Source of the DNA: Hetaerina americana
Taxonomy: Eukaryota > Arthropoda > Insecta > Odonata > Calopterygidae
Direction of reading: 5' to 3'
Assembly: GCA_022747635.1 (NCBI GenBank)
Contig: JAKTNV010000010.1
Coordinates: forward strand, 46,872,458 to 46,936,457
Length of the DNA: 64,000 bases
Part shown: piece by piece, positions 45,791 through 57,740 of the stretch
Numbering within the stretch: position 1 is the stretch's first letter
Layout: every line of letters begins with the position of its first letter
Made by a program: the position numbers and the translations under genes
Notes under the pieces: generated by a model
What the model was told of the DNA's origin: nothing
What the model saw: the letters and a program-made list of their open reading frames with translations, nothing else
Database searches by the model: none

Positions 45791-47439
45791 ATATACGCTG
45801 CTAAATTCAACGGTTACTGTTCGAAAATTGCGTAGGTCACGTTCCATTTCTAGGCCTCATAAAATGTTATTCTCTGATAAGCGCGATTAAATTCTGTTGA
45901 AGTTATTTTTCTTCCGAAGCACTTTAAGTCAAAAATGGGTGATATAAATAAACGGCGAAAACAAAACTGTAAAAGTCATATTGGTTGAAATTAATACTTG
46001 GTAAACGAACATCAACCATTTTTTTCCATGGTTAAAAATTTCTGAGCTATGCCTCCACGATTATTTATGACAAAAAATGACATTATATTTTATATTCTAT
46101 CCCGGTATTCCTTTATTTTGTTTGATTAAAACGTTGTTTAAAAAAGAAATAAACTATATTGAAATAAGTTCGCAGCGTTACAGGTAAAGTTTTTTGATTG
46201 AGTTCAATTGGTGAGATTAAACTTTGCCATCTCTTAGTTTTGATTAAACAAGGGAATATTTCTAAGTTAAATTAGGATTTCTTCTGTAAACTGACTTTCC
46301 ATTAATTAAGATTTGCCAACTTTCTTTAAATCTTGATTCCTAAAGTTATTCAACAACTTCATGGGATTTATTATGCCGTGGTACTTTAGGGGTGAGCATT
46401 TAAATACGGTATAATATGCCCTTTTTTCGGGCTCATAAGCATTTCTCCTGCAGGAATTTCAATTCCAAAATATTGTAATGCTTTTTGCTCTATTTTACCT
46501 CAAATAAATCCCTTGGTTAGTTTTGGAATGGAATGCTTGCACTGAATTCCAATTCAGATGCTTGTCATAGTTCGAATAATTTAATGCTTGTAGGTACGCG
46601 AATGGAAGCTTTTCGGCTAACTCACACCAAATAAATTTCTATTACGTGAATAAATATTTCTTCTTACCAAAATGGTTACTTTGTTAAACAACACGGTTGC
46701 GGGTTCAGACCTAGCCTTGGGTGTTGTGACTTCAATGCATTTGCATGAGTTCGAACCAACGGTGATTAATGGAGTCAATAGTTGGAGCATCGTATTTTTT
46801 TCCACAGAACACAATAGGTACTACTGTTACATTTATTATTGAAACTCGGTATCCCTTGTAATGGAAATTTATGCAGCAGACAAGAATCAATTGTATAGCA
46901 AAATAAGAATTCCAATGGGTAGCCGAGTACGTTCTGGCCATATTACTGCCATTTATGATTTTATTGAGGCAAGCGATTGCCACGAAAGATAATTTATCTA
47001 AATATTCTCATACGCATTTCAAGTAACTGTTGATATGCGTTTTAAGTTTTGCGGAATACCATTTGGTGCCTGCGTAATAAGAAAACAGGACATTTTTTCA
47101 AACGTAAAGGATTATTTCACTTAGATACGCTGCATTTACACATGAGTATGTACAAAATTAATGTATTTTGTTCGAAAAAGAGTGTTAAGTCATGCATTGA
47201 TTTTTGTACTAATCTACTAAAGAGTAACAATGCATTTCATTCAACCTCAAAAAAATAGCACGCTGTACATGGGCTTAAACGTTTATACAAAATATACCTG
47301 AAAAATACAACAAAACTGGGCTTGGGAGCTGCTTCCCAAATGAAGATATTTTCCCCAATCCGCAAATCGGTCGAATTTAATCAAGGCGACAACTGCAACA
47401 AATAAGAGATTTTCAAACAAAGGTTTTAGAACAAGAGTA
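45791..47439. other. no recognisable feature
   Basis: AT-rich. Weak tRNA-like ggttcagacc at 46700 was not accepted. No gene seen. Confidence 0.4.
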
Positions 47440-48400
47440 ATTTTGATTGATCAATCCCCTCGCCCAAATGTGTCGCTGGATAAAGGGATAAAGTGAATCA
47501 TGGGGGAGCGAGAAAACACCAGAATCAAGATAGAGGAGATGGGTGGGAAGGATAGGTGCAGAAAAGACCCTGGACATGGGAGGAAGAATGGGAGAGGGAC
47601 CCTGAAGGGGAGGGTAAAAAAATGATGACGTAAGGTAGGGAAGCGGTTTTGCGAGCGAATCTTTAAAACGCGAGCTCGACTCTTTGAGGGGAGGACGCCC
47701 TTCAAACCGGCGGGGAACCACAGGGGATTAGTTGTCGGAAGCTGGGAGCACATCCTATGGGAAAGAGTTTTGAGATGTGGTTCCGAGGTGGCAAGACTGA
47801 AATGGAGGTTACGAAGGGGTGGATGAGGGTTTGCCGGCACGAGAGGGTAAAGAGGGGATGGCCCGCGTGAAGTGGAAGAAGGGAGGCTATAGGAAAGGGA
47901 AAGGAAGAGTAATGAAGTCGGAGAAGGTGATGAAGGAAGGAGTTCGTGAAGTCTAGAGGGGTGGGTTCTGAGTGAAGGTAAGGAGGCGGCTGGAGGAGTT
48001 TTTGGGGTGGGTAGTCACCTTGGAGTGGATTTCTCTTCGGGGAGGAGACTTGGTTGAGGGAAGGGGAATGAATGGCTAAGGTAGGATATATTGGGAGGAA
48101 GGAGAGGGCTGGGTTGTAAGTGTAAGGAGGGCAGTCGAGAGGAGGAACGTACTCGTTCGTTGTTCGAAAATGAAGTCGGTGGTGAGAGATTGTCCCGGGT
48201 GTTGCGTGGAGGTTGAGAGGGGGTTGGCAGGGGATCCGTGCGGAAGGTAGAGAACTGAAGAGAGGGATGTGGAGGAGTTGAGGAGTGAGGTCTATGAGAG
48301 GGTGGATGGTTTAATGAGGGGACGGACGGAGTCGGAGGTGTGAGGGGAGGAAAGGGGTTTGTTCCGGTCGGGCAGGAAGAGGCCATCAAAAATTTTAGGA
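47440..48400. repeat. long polypurine tract (plus strand)
   Basis: About 950 bases with strong G+A bias on the plus strand. The minus-strand frames of 124-129 residues are Pro/Ser-rich composition artefacts. It is the longest such tract in the window. Confidence 0.65.
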
Positions 48401-49165
48401 ACGCGCGGGTGGTCCTGAAGACTGATTAGGCATACATCGCTTGCCTGTGATAAAAAGAGAGAATAGGGACTAACCGAGTCCGACTCGGAGGATAAAGATT
48501 CCAAAAGTACCTTTATTGTTTAATTCCCTCTCCGATCCTCGGAGAATCTCCCGGATTCGAGAGATTCCATAGAATGAAGGTTTTAAATACACGAACACCT
48601 ATTTCGTATACAGTGCAAGCTTTCATTTTCTTAGAATTCCACAAAATTCGATGTCAATATTTGGCCCATAACTGTAACGCTTCGGGAATAGAAATATTTT
48701 TTGCAGTCCACCCAACCGAATTGGTACGTCTGATAGACAGACATTGTTTGCCAACTTTATCTAAAATATCATGCGAACAGTAAGCATAGGTCATATTAAT
48801 TACTTAGAGCATTAAATGTTTATACAAATACAATAATGACCACAATATATCTGAAGTTTTTGGTTAGTCTTTAAACTTATAGATGAGTGAGATGAAAACA
48901 AAATACTTTACTAAAATATGCATGTAAGGTTTATGATACGACCAGAAAAATGAAAATAATTTATGCAGCAATATACAAAATATATGAATAAGAACAATAA
49001 ATGACACATACAATTGCGATTTTCAGATCATGCTCATGCAAATTTTTTTAAAAAGGAAAACTACCAAAATATAATATAAAAGGATATAAATTGTGTGTAT
49101 ACATACATTTCAACTAGTGTTTCTATACATGCATTTGTATTAGACAAAAAATATACATATACATG

Positions 49166-49168
<3 letters not shown>
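48401..49168. other. no recognisable feature
   Basis: Nothing recognised; a small gattcgagagat/atctcccg-type pairing near 48540-48570 only. Confidence 0.4.
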
Positions 49169-49236
<68 letters not shown>

Positions 49237-49370
49237 TGAACAGCAACAATCAATAAAGAAACACATAAAAAGTTCACTCACACGAGGATCTTTTTGTGTT
49301 TCTACATTGTTTGCTGATGTACAATTTATTATTCAAAACTTCCGTGTTACGTTGACGAAATTATTATACT

Positions 49371-49420
<50 letters not shown>

Positions 49421-49715
49421 TACTACTGTTTCTTCCGAGGAAGATATTAAGTAAAATTCCGTCGAAATTATAAAGAAATAACGTGTGAGTGTTCTTTTTA
49501 TGAGTTCTTATATTCCAAAGAAACTGCGGGAGATGCCGCAACAGTAACTTTTAACGGAGTCATCAGCTAATACGATAATAATGTAAAAATCATTCGCCTT
49601 GACCGGATCCCAGGCAAGGCGAATGATTTTTACTCTCCGAAATTATTGCATTGTTCTTATATTGTTTGTTGCTGTCGAAGTTTTCTATTCAACACTTCTG
49701 TGTTACTTCGACGAA

Positions 49716-49754
<39 letters not shown>
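49169..49754. repeat. compound repeat: three (TA)n arrays with a repeated spacer and a foldback
   Basis: TA arrays at 49169-49232, 49373-49417 and 49720-49754. The spacers at about 49300-49370 and 49650-49720 are related: both have 'attgtttg.tg.tgt.gaa', 'cttc.gtgttac.t.gacgaaat' and then a TA array. Between them is the inverted copy of the 3.6-kb foldback repeat (49513-49650), with arms GTAAAAATCATTCGCCTTG (49583-49601) and its complement (49615-49633). Confidence 0.75.
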
Positions 49755-49756
<2 letters not shown>

Positions 49757-51227
49757 ATATAAGAAGCATACATAATATCAATCGAAGAAGCAATATGGCG
49801 TTGGTCAACACGAGATAGATAAAACTCCTTCCTGTCCACAGAGGACGGCGGTTGTGTCACCGAAAATTTCGGGATAGGTGTGTGTTCTTTATTGCTTTTA
49901 TCTATGCCTGTGTTATCTAAAGCCATTTCCCTCCATTCATGTCACTGTTTCCAAATCTACGTCGTAACTCACGTCATTAATTGAAGTACTATTCAGCATA
50001 CTTAAGGCAAAATTACTACAGTTAGCCATAATTGGAAAATGGGCTTAAGTTAATCATAAAATGTCATTATGATGTTTTTTCAAGCTTTCAAATTTATTAT
50101 TTAAATCTTTATTAAACATTCTTACATTCAATCTGCATGATATTGATATAAATTAAGAAAGTTCTTCCCTATAAATATTTTTGACAGAGCGTTATCGCTT
50201 ACTTAATTATAGAATACCTGAATCTTAACATTCATTTGACAAAATGAAAGGTTTGAATACGGTTGAAATGCCGGAAGACCAGTGCAAATAAGCGGGAGAG
50301 GACTACCAACGGGGAAAGGAAGATTTGCCGTCGGACGGGAGGACATGCGGTCCGTTTAAGTTGAGGTGGAGAGCCCGCTGGGAGTGGACGGCTAGCACTC
50401 AGGGGAGTGACGCAGCCTGACCGGTCATCGAACGGCAAACTTTGCCGCCGCTAGCAAATGCACGGCAGAAACCATAACGGACAGCTTTTCTAAATATTCC
50501 TTGGGAAGCAAAAAGATGTACGAGAAATTCGCTGACGGCATGCACGCTTGGAGACAGCTTTAGCATTCTCCCTTCCGCAAGAGCAGATCGGCACACACGC
50601 TGCTCAAACTTCACCGTGTCGGAGCCCTTGTAACCCCAAGTGAACGCCATAGGGGTAGGAATCCGCATTGAGAAGGGCCCCGCATGCCGTGGCGGCATGG
50701 GCACTAACTCTTTTATATCTCGTGGGGAAGAGGCATTTCGGGCACTTTTTCCATTGAAAAAATCATTCATTAGTCTTCTTATCAATGGTTTGCAGCATTT
50801 TATTCTTTGCCACCCAATGCTAATTCACTCGCAAGGGTCGCTCTTTCTTCACTCATCTCTCTTAATTTGGCACAGAACTTGGTCCTTCGGTTTTTATCTC
50901 GGGAAATATTTTCCCATATTTTCTTCATTCTTCGAATCCTCTAAACTCATCTAAACAACGTATTTTACGTACCTTTCTCTTGTCTCTCCAACTCTATCCA
51001 GTCAGGAGGGTTATCCTTTCAGTTCAATATGGAAAATGATATTTTCCTTTTCCTCATTCCAACCTTTCCTCCTCTCTCTTCTATACCTTCTCCTCCTTTC
51101 TGATTCTGTCCAATGAAGAATTATATATGGAAATATTTCATGCATTTTTAAGGGTCATATTTCATCTCGGAAATCGGAAATATCCAATTATATGGATCTG
51201 CATCGTATTATTACTTATTAAGCTATA
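49755..51227. other. no recognisable feature
   Basis: GC-richer at 50240-50740 with opposite-strand overlapping frames (128 residues minus, 104 plus). No domain recognised. Confidence 0.35.

Positions 51228-51301
<74 letters not shown>
51228..51301. repeat. (TA)n microsatellite left of mariner copy B
   Basis: Alternating TA, ending with a G just before the transposon terminus. It is continued by a longer array on the right side (52617-52702). Confidence 0.95.
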
Positions 51302-51303
<2 letters not shown>

Positions 51304-52616
51304 GGGTTTTCCGGAAAATAAGTGTACTGAGCTCAGGAAAAAAAAATTATTACACTTTTACATATCTTAAGCTAATATTCCTCAAAATAGGACCCTTGTG
51401 AGTCGATACTATTGTTCCAGCGGCGTTCCCATTCCTGGAACGCTCCCGCGAAGGCATCATCGGGAACCTCTCGAAGACACGTCGTCACGGCCTCTTTGAC
51501 GGCGTCCAAAGTCCCGTATCGCGTTCCTTTCAAACTCCTCTTTATCTTCGGGAACAGAAAGAAGTCCGGTGGTGCCAAGTCCGGGCTGTAGGGCGGGTGC
51601 GGCAGCGTTGCCACGCCGTGCTTGGCCAAGAAGTCCGACACGACAAGCGCGGTGTGAGACGGCGCATTGTCGTGATGCAGCCGCCAGATGTTTTTGATCG
51701 CTGGCCGGACGCGGGCGACTCGTTTTCGAAGCCTGTCGAGCGCTTTGACGTAAAATGCAGCATTTACAGTTTGTCGTTCAGGTACAAATTCGTAGTGGAC
51801 GACTCCCCTTTTGTCAAAAAACACAATGAGCATCGCCTTGATCCGACATTTGCTCATGCGAGCTTTCTTTTGACGGGGTGATGATGGGGTGTGCCACTCC
51901 GCACTTTGTCTCTTCGACTCCGGGTCGTACTCAAAGATCCACGTCTCGTCACCCGAAACAACGTTCTCTAAAAAATATGGATCATTTTTGCAGTGATCCG
52001 CAAGTTGTGTCGCGATTTCCAAACGATTGAGTCTTTGATCATCACTGAGCACTTTCGGCACCAACTTTGCACAAATTTTTCGCATCTATAATTGCTCCCT
52101 GATAATCTCGTGCACTATTGTTTTTGGCACATTACACTGCTCTGCTATCATCCGAACACTAAGACGACGATCAGAGTTCAGTACATCGCGAACTTTTCGC
52201 ACATTTTCGTCGGTGAGTGTCGTTGATGGGCGTCCAGGCCGTGGTTCGTCGTCGACCTCTTCTCTGCCCTCCACGAACATCTTGTTCCACCGAAAGATCA
52301 TGTTTCTGGACATGGCTGACTCCCCGTAAGCCTGGTTAATCATACCGACAGTTTCGGTAGACGATTTCCCAAGCTTTACCGCAAATTTGATGGAATAACG
52401 CTGCTCCAAAAACTTCGGAATCGCGTTCCGTGACGTGGGTCGAGCGTGGAGGTTCGCGTTAACAGAGCTCCTCACTACACCACAGCTCAGAGCCGACTGC
52501 CTTTTTCAGCGTCGCTTGCCAACATACCCCCTCCAATCGCAGCCCGTCAGAGCGGTGCTGGGCGCGCCTGGAGCGGCGGGAAAAAATCAGTACACTTATT
52601 TTCCGGACGAACCCTG
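51302..52616 (-). mobile_element. mariner element copy B (1315 bp)
   Basis: Same element as 30344-31660. The right terminal repeat (52587-52616) is identical. The left one has lost one base and changed another (cagggttttccgg instead of cagggttcgtccgg). I found one further 1-base deletion near 52527 and no other difference. TA arrays flank both ends. Copy B probably cannot move well because its left end is damaged. Confidence 0.95.
51372..52475 (-). pseudogene. mariner transposase with the same in-frame TAG as copy A
   Basis: Both parts of the translation (129 and 237 residues) are identical to copy A. The TAG at 52086-52088 is in the same place, between the second helix-turn-helix and the LVPKVL block, with ATG following at once. 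The catalytic residues of D,D34D are intact. The shared stop means it predates the separation of the two copies and did not prevent later transposition, either because an intact source acted in trans or because the split gene still works. Confidence 0.9.
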
Positions 52617-52618
52617 TA

Positions 52619-52702
<84 letters not shown>
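52617..52702. repeat. (TA)n microsatellite right of mariner copy B
   Basis: Alternating TA; open frames on both strands across it are artefacts. Confidence 0.95.
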
Positions 52703-52706
<4 letters not shown>

Positions 52707-54479
52707 CAGTAAAAATAAAACTCCTCATTTTCCATATTTTTTCGTCAGGTGTGAATTCATGTTTGCTCAAATTTGTCCACGCACCCAGACCAAATACTCA
52801 CGGCTTTCATCATATCCCTAAATACTTTTGGAGATTCACCTATTCACCTACAAAAATAGCCGGACATAATGTTACTCAAATAAGGAATATCCATCCACAA
52901 ACAATTTGCCCCTCTTGCCATTGGCTGGAAAAAACCTTTCAACATCCATGCCATCCCCGAAATACAAATCTCCAGGGTATGTTTTTAGGATCATCGAACA
53001 CGCATTTATTTTATTTTATATCCGGGTCCACATTATTTTTATGAAATTCTTCTCTAAAAATCCAATAAAAATATTTTTACCGTTGATATATTTAGTTTGT
53101 TTTGCGAATCCTCCCTGATCACGAGTTTTCAGAGGGAAGAATTATCCTATAAATCTTTTGACGTGGCAGGTCATTTCTCTTATTGAGTCCGGGTGTTCTG
53201 ATATGATGCGGATATGTAAATATCTCTCGGATTTTTAAAAATACATATCGCTGTAATTGACAATTTTAAAAAGGATGAAGAGATATTTCTTGAATAGTAC
53301 TTTACTTTCTATTTCCCAAGAGTAGATGTATCTTCCATGCTAGTAAATTATACAATTAAATTCATAATTACCATCACCCAACATATTTTGTATGCTTAAC
53401 TCTCATTCCCAATCGAAATAACTTTGTTGATATCAATCCTGTTTCTCTTGAAAAAATCAATGTCTACCTGCTATTTAATTTTAGATAGAAAAATTATGCT
53501 TTAGATAATGAAGAGCGTAATCTTCATCCTTATTCTAAAAATAAACAGTAAGAATGCGGTAAGAAATGAGACATGTCTCATAACTCTTTCTGAATCAGAG
53601 AGTTTTACGGTAATAACTAATAAGCTAAATGCATAGCAGAATAGTGGTAAAAATGTTTTGCACAAAATATTTTGGTACACCTTCTATGTATAATCGAGTT
53701 TCCACTAGTCATCAGAAGGTCCGCATAGACAAATATTACATTAAATCCCAATTAACATGTATGCAAAAGGGTCCCTTTCACTTCTGAGTTACATCTTTTG
53801 GTTATAATATCTCATCAATAATGAAATTCTAAATTGAATAATCAATTAAAAAATTCTAATAAATATAACTGCCGCATCCCGTAAAATAGTGATTATTAAA
53901 ATTATTCCAAAATCGCGAAGAAATTTACCAGGAGAACAATGTGAAGGAGCGTAGGATCAAATAGAAACAATTGTTTCCCGCTACACGTAAGTTATAATGC
54001 ACAACTTACACTTTCTTAGGTGAGCTTTTCCAAGAATAAAAAAATTTTAATCTATTAGACTTCATCACCTCCACTCGCAGAATATTTTAAATTGAAATAA
54101 TTCCTTGAAAACATAACATCACCATATACAGTGAATGTCCCACCATCATAATTTCACTCCAGGAAGCCTACTTCTTGATAAATAGCTATGAAGAAACATG
54201 TATTTACCTCTGCTTAGGCTCTTTTTAATAGCTTGTTTTCCATTACTTCATTCAACAGACAATGAAGATATAATACACCGGCCAATGGACGATCATCTTT
54301 GACTTTTGAACACTGAGGATATTTGTCGGTGAATGTTGCTGCTCTGCCCAAAAAGTTGAAGATTCCCATCTGAACGTTTAGGAAACCAAGGAGTACGATA
54401 GAATAAATTTACCGTTAGTAAATAGACATGACCACATAAGAGCCCTCGATGTTATGCGCCAATTGTGTTAAGACAGGAG
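52703..54479. other. no recognisable feature
   Basis: AT-rich, nothing recognised. Confidence 0.4.
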
Positions 54480-54720
54480 TTCAAGACGGACAACAGGTGG
54501 CAGGACAGTGGGAGGGGAGGAATGAAATTAAGAATCGTAAAAAAAATACGTGGAGAGAGAGATAAGGATAATGCTGTGGTGTGGACGGGGGGGTGGCTCA
54601 GAGGCCGGGGGGACGAGGGAGTTGCGACACAGGGGGCAGGGGGGCGACAATGGGGGAGTAGAGGTAAAGGGGTAGTTGCTTACAAGGCTGGGGACTGAGG
54701 ACAAGTGAAGGGGAGAAATC
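54480..54720. repeat. polypurine tract (plus strand)
   Basis: G+A-rich plus strand (gggggggtggc, ggcaggggggcg). Frames across it are artefacts. Confidence 0.55.
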
Positions 54721-55659
54721 CAGATGGTAATTGAAAATAAAAAGACCCCAAATTTAAGAAAGATGAGTCCATTTAAGTAGGTCCTTCCAAGGAACAATGG
54801 AAGGGAAAACGTAGCACTCAAAAGAATCCATTTGAAAAGCCTCTTACATCTTTTATTTACCCCGTAGCAGCTGGAAAGGGATGGTATGTGCAAGTTCTTT
54901 TAAACTAAAGAGGCCTTAAATGTTCTTCCATAAAAATAATTTTATACCTATTTGTATTTTCCACATTTACGTTAGAAAATAATGCAAATACCAATTTTGT
55001 CTCCGTCCGACCGCATTTGGGGATGAGTTTCGTATTTCAGGAGAAATATATCGCTTCCTGTGCCAATAAACTGACGACACCAATGACTGGAAACTTTGTT
55101 CTTTTAGTAACTAAACGTGTCCAAGATATCTCCTTTAAATGTGTATTAAATTTTTTTATGCTTAAATTATTATTTTTATTTATTATTCTTTCCCAAGATA
55201 TTTCCTCGGTGACAATGACATTATGTTCACATAGGAGTATAATTTCTTGGGTTAAAGGTAGGTACTTTACTTTACTTTTATTTTTTCACTATATTTCTTT
55301 TGTATATTTGTTTCTTTTGTATTTTTACGTCGCATAAGGATTTTTTTATTTCTTGTCTAATACCTTTATTGGTGGATTTTGATATCCCTTTTTGCCATAC
55401 TTACAGTTTTCATCCATTGTACCCGTCTCTTTTTTCTCACTCATAATTTTCTTTACGGCCTTCCCAAACTCTGTTCTTTTCACCCATGTTTATACTTCTA
55501 CATTCCATTCCCGCAAACGTTCTGCTTGTTTTATCTTCTTCAGTCTAACGATATACTTCATTAATACAAGATTAGCTCTGAATCCGAACCGCTCCCAGGA
55601 AACTGTGCGTATTAATCACGCTGCTCCTAAATCTAATATATTAATATAAAAAACCATGG
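54721..55659. other. no recognisable feature
   Basis: AT-rich. The Phe/Leu-rich 106-residue frame 55017-55337 is hydrophobic but unrecognised. Confidence 0.35.
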
Positions 55660-55812
55660 CAACAGTAAACGCGGCTTGGTGAGGTAGAGTTCCCCCAGTA
55701 CTAAGCCTATGCTCATAAAGATTTGTAAAACATCACCCGGTTTAGTGAAGCTGAAGGTGACCAGAGAGGCTTGCCCGGCAACCGAACCAAAGTCGGTAAT
55801 TCAACGCTCTAC
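55660..55812 (-). repeat. tRNA-derived SINE, minus strand
   Basis: The reverse complement starts with cagtggtagagcgttgaatt (A-box-like) and then TTTGGTTCGGTTGCC (B-box-like). It ends with agtactgggggaactctacc and a 'caccaagccg' tail. That end matches the end of the plus-strand SINE at 56110-56145 ('aatactgggtgaactcacct' plus 'accaaaccg'). Confidence 0.65.
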
Positions 55813-55892
55813 CACTGTTTAAATATATGTATATATGTATATGTATATATATATATATTATATATATATATTATATATATATATATATATAA
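55813..55892. repeat. (TA)n/(TATG)n array between two SINEs
   Basis: Irregular tatatg units, then TA, with two ttatata interruptions. Confidence 0.9.
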
Positions 55893-56150
55893 GAGTGAGT
55901 CGCGGTATTCCAGGGGGTAGAGCGTTGGACTGCTGACCGGAGGGGCCAGGGTTCGATTCCAGGGCAAGGCACTGTGGGCACCTGCAGCTCCACCCAAGTT
56001 ACGTGACTTTTCGGATGCCAGATCTTCCTGGGAAACCATAGGCGGCATAGGGAAAGGACCTTCCCCCCCTACCCTGATGTGTGAATTTTACATGTTGGTT
56101 AAGTCTTAATACTGGGTGAACTCACCTACCAAACCGACCTTCGAGTTGAT
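55893..56150 (+). repeat. tRNA-derived SINE, plus strand
   Basis: A-box-like tattccagggggtagagcg (55906-55924) and B box GGTTCGATTCC (55950-55960) about 26 bases apart. A body with 'ggaaaccataggcggca' follows, and the end is shared with the inverted SINE at 55660-55812. A (TA)n array follows directly (56160-56200). The head resembles a tRNA gene but the stems are not complementary enough for a functional tRNA. Confidence 0.7.
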
Positions 56151-56153
56151 TAC

Positions 56154-56157
<4 letters not shown>

Positions 56158-56200
<43 letters not shown>
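56158..56200. repeat. (TA)n microsatellite at SINE tail
   Basis: Alternating TA preceded by tgtgtgtgta, directly after the SINE end. Confidence 0.9.
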
Positions 56201-56204
<4 letters not shown>

Positions 56205-56369
56205 TAATCTCAATTTTATATCTCAAGGAGGAGAAAGAAAGAACTGCAATTCCTTCCCTCTCCTCCTTGAGAAATATGGCTTGTACCACCGAAAATTCAA
56301 AAGCGTTTCTTTTTTGGTGTGCATCTATTTTTTGTCTTTGTTCGGTAGTACTAACTTCATTTACATTAT

Positions 56370-56411
56370 ATATACATATATAAATACTCTATATGTGCAT
56401 ATATATACTAC

Positions 56412-56459
<48 letters not shown>

Positions 56460-56520
56460 TATATTACTAGATAGTATGTATGCTACTGTAAAGATATATA
56501 TATATATATATATGTATTTT
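56370..56520. repeat. irregular (TA)n arrays
   Basis: TA runs at 56411-56458 and 56496-56512 with intervening degenerate copies. The 144-residue frame across them is an artefact. Confidence 0.85.
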
Positions 56521-57289
56521 ACTGTAATTAAAGTAAATTCATTTGTTTAGATACTATTTTTTTATGAAATTTCCAAAAATAAATTGAATTGCCAATATTT
56601 AAAATTAATATGAATGGCAAGATATAATTTAAGATAGCTATTATAATTCTAAGTCGTTCGCTCGTCTTGCTAATCTTATCCGCCTCAATTATACGGAGTC
56701 ATCATTTCAGTAAACTTCACAATACCGTCCCGGAGAGGTATGGCACTTCATAACTCGGTTGTGTTATCGTTTTATATAGATTATAAGAACAACGGAGGGA
56801 AAGGATGAAAAAGGGATATAAGACTGTCTTCCTCCTGTTTAGTGACTCCCCCTGATTTGGTGAACGAAATGACCAAAAAAAGCTTCCCGTGGGGAGACAC
56901 CAAGGTAGAGAACACAAGTATGGTCGGATACGGTTTCATTTACTTTATTCGGTAAGTGGAGTGTATGTATTTCCAATTACATGAATTTGCGCGAATTTAA
57001 CATTTCGAGAATATAAGACTCATGCTTTATACCCTGCCACTATTTACACAAACCCATTATTGCCCTTAAAAAACAAAAAAAACACATTTAATTGGAACAC
57101 TGTATTCAAAATTTTAATGGACTATTCCAACATACTATATGCATCAAATGACGTTGAATTTTTCTTTATTTTAGAATCAATCAAATTTAAGGAGAAACTT
57201 CTTTGCTCATTGTATCAGAAGTACACATAACATCTCCTGGACTAAGCATGTGTGGAGAATGTGAGGACCAGCTGGTGAAAAATAAGGAT
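56521..57289. other. no recognisable feature
   Basis: AT-rich. ataccctgccac at about 57031 resembles the start of the LINE 3' stem-loop but lacks the partner strand. Confidence 0.35.
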
Positions 57290-57740
57290 TTATTAAAGGA
57301 AAATTGGGGAAATATGACGAAAAGGTTAAGGAGCAATGCTATTGTTCGTTGATTAGGCCTCATTTGGATCATGCTGCTAGTATGTGGGATCCTCATGAAG
57401 TTGAATTGATTGCCAAATTAGATATCGCGTAGCGTAGAGAAACTAGATTTGTAAAACGTTGCAGTGAACTGAGTGGCGCGTCGAGTTCATTAGAGGAACT
57501 AGGCGAATAATCACTCACGGAGCGAAGCTTAAATTACAGGCTTAATCTCTTGCATTAATTGGCTGGAGATCTCTTTGACGATGATGTTGAAAATGTATTA
57601 TTAGCCTCATCGTACTACGGTAGGAGAGATCATGTCAATAAAATTAGAGATAATAAGCGTAGAACAGATAGATTTAAGATGTATTTTTTCTAACGAACGA
57701 TATAAGATCAAATTAAATTTATCCAACCGAGCTATAGGGA
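57290..57740 (+). mobile_element. LINE ORF2 C-terminal fragment (CR1/Jockey-like)
   Basis: The best-preserved copy of the lineage. 57320-57460 reads KEQCYCSLIRPHLDHAASMW, then DPHEVELIAKLDIA (stop) RRETRFVKRC. This is the standard 'y.sliRPhlEYas.vWdPh....i..le.VQrrAaRfv' block following the RT. It continues with SSSLEELGE, and from about 57575 LFDDDVENVLLASSYYGRRD plus HVNKIRDNKRRTDRF. Stops at the 'VQ' site and after 'LGE' inactivate it. The 3' UTR and stem-loop are not evident. Confidence 0.8.

Noticed and set aside
46690..46760. tRNA-like gcgggttcagacc segment
   Set aside because: B box poorly matched (ggttcagacc), no A box and no stems; too weak to call even a SINE.
47451..48389. Minus-strand frames of 124-129 residues
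   Set aside because: Pro/Ser-rich translation of a polypurine tract. No motif recognised.
52459..52770. Ile-Tyr repeat proteins across (TA)n arrays here and at 42650, 49061, 49347, 51127, 55809 and 56116
   Set aside because: Translation of TA dinucleotide repeats.
55893..55968. Possible tRNA gene
   Set aside because: A- and B-box-like sequences are present, but acceptor and anticodon stems do not pair properly and a long non-tRNA body follows. SINE is the better reading.
57031..57060. Sixth LINE 3' stem-loop (ataccctgccac)
   Set aside because: Only the left strand of the stem is recognisable; the partner is missing.
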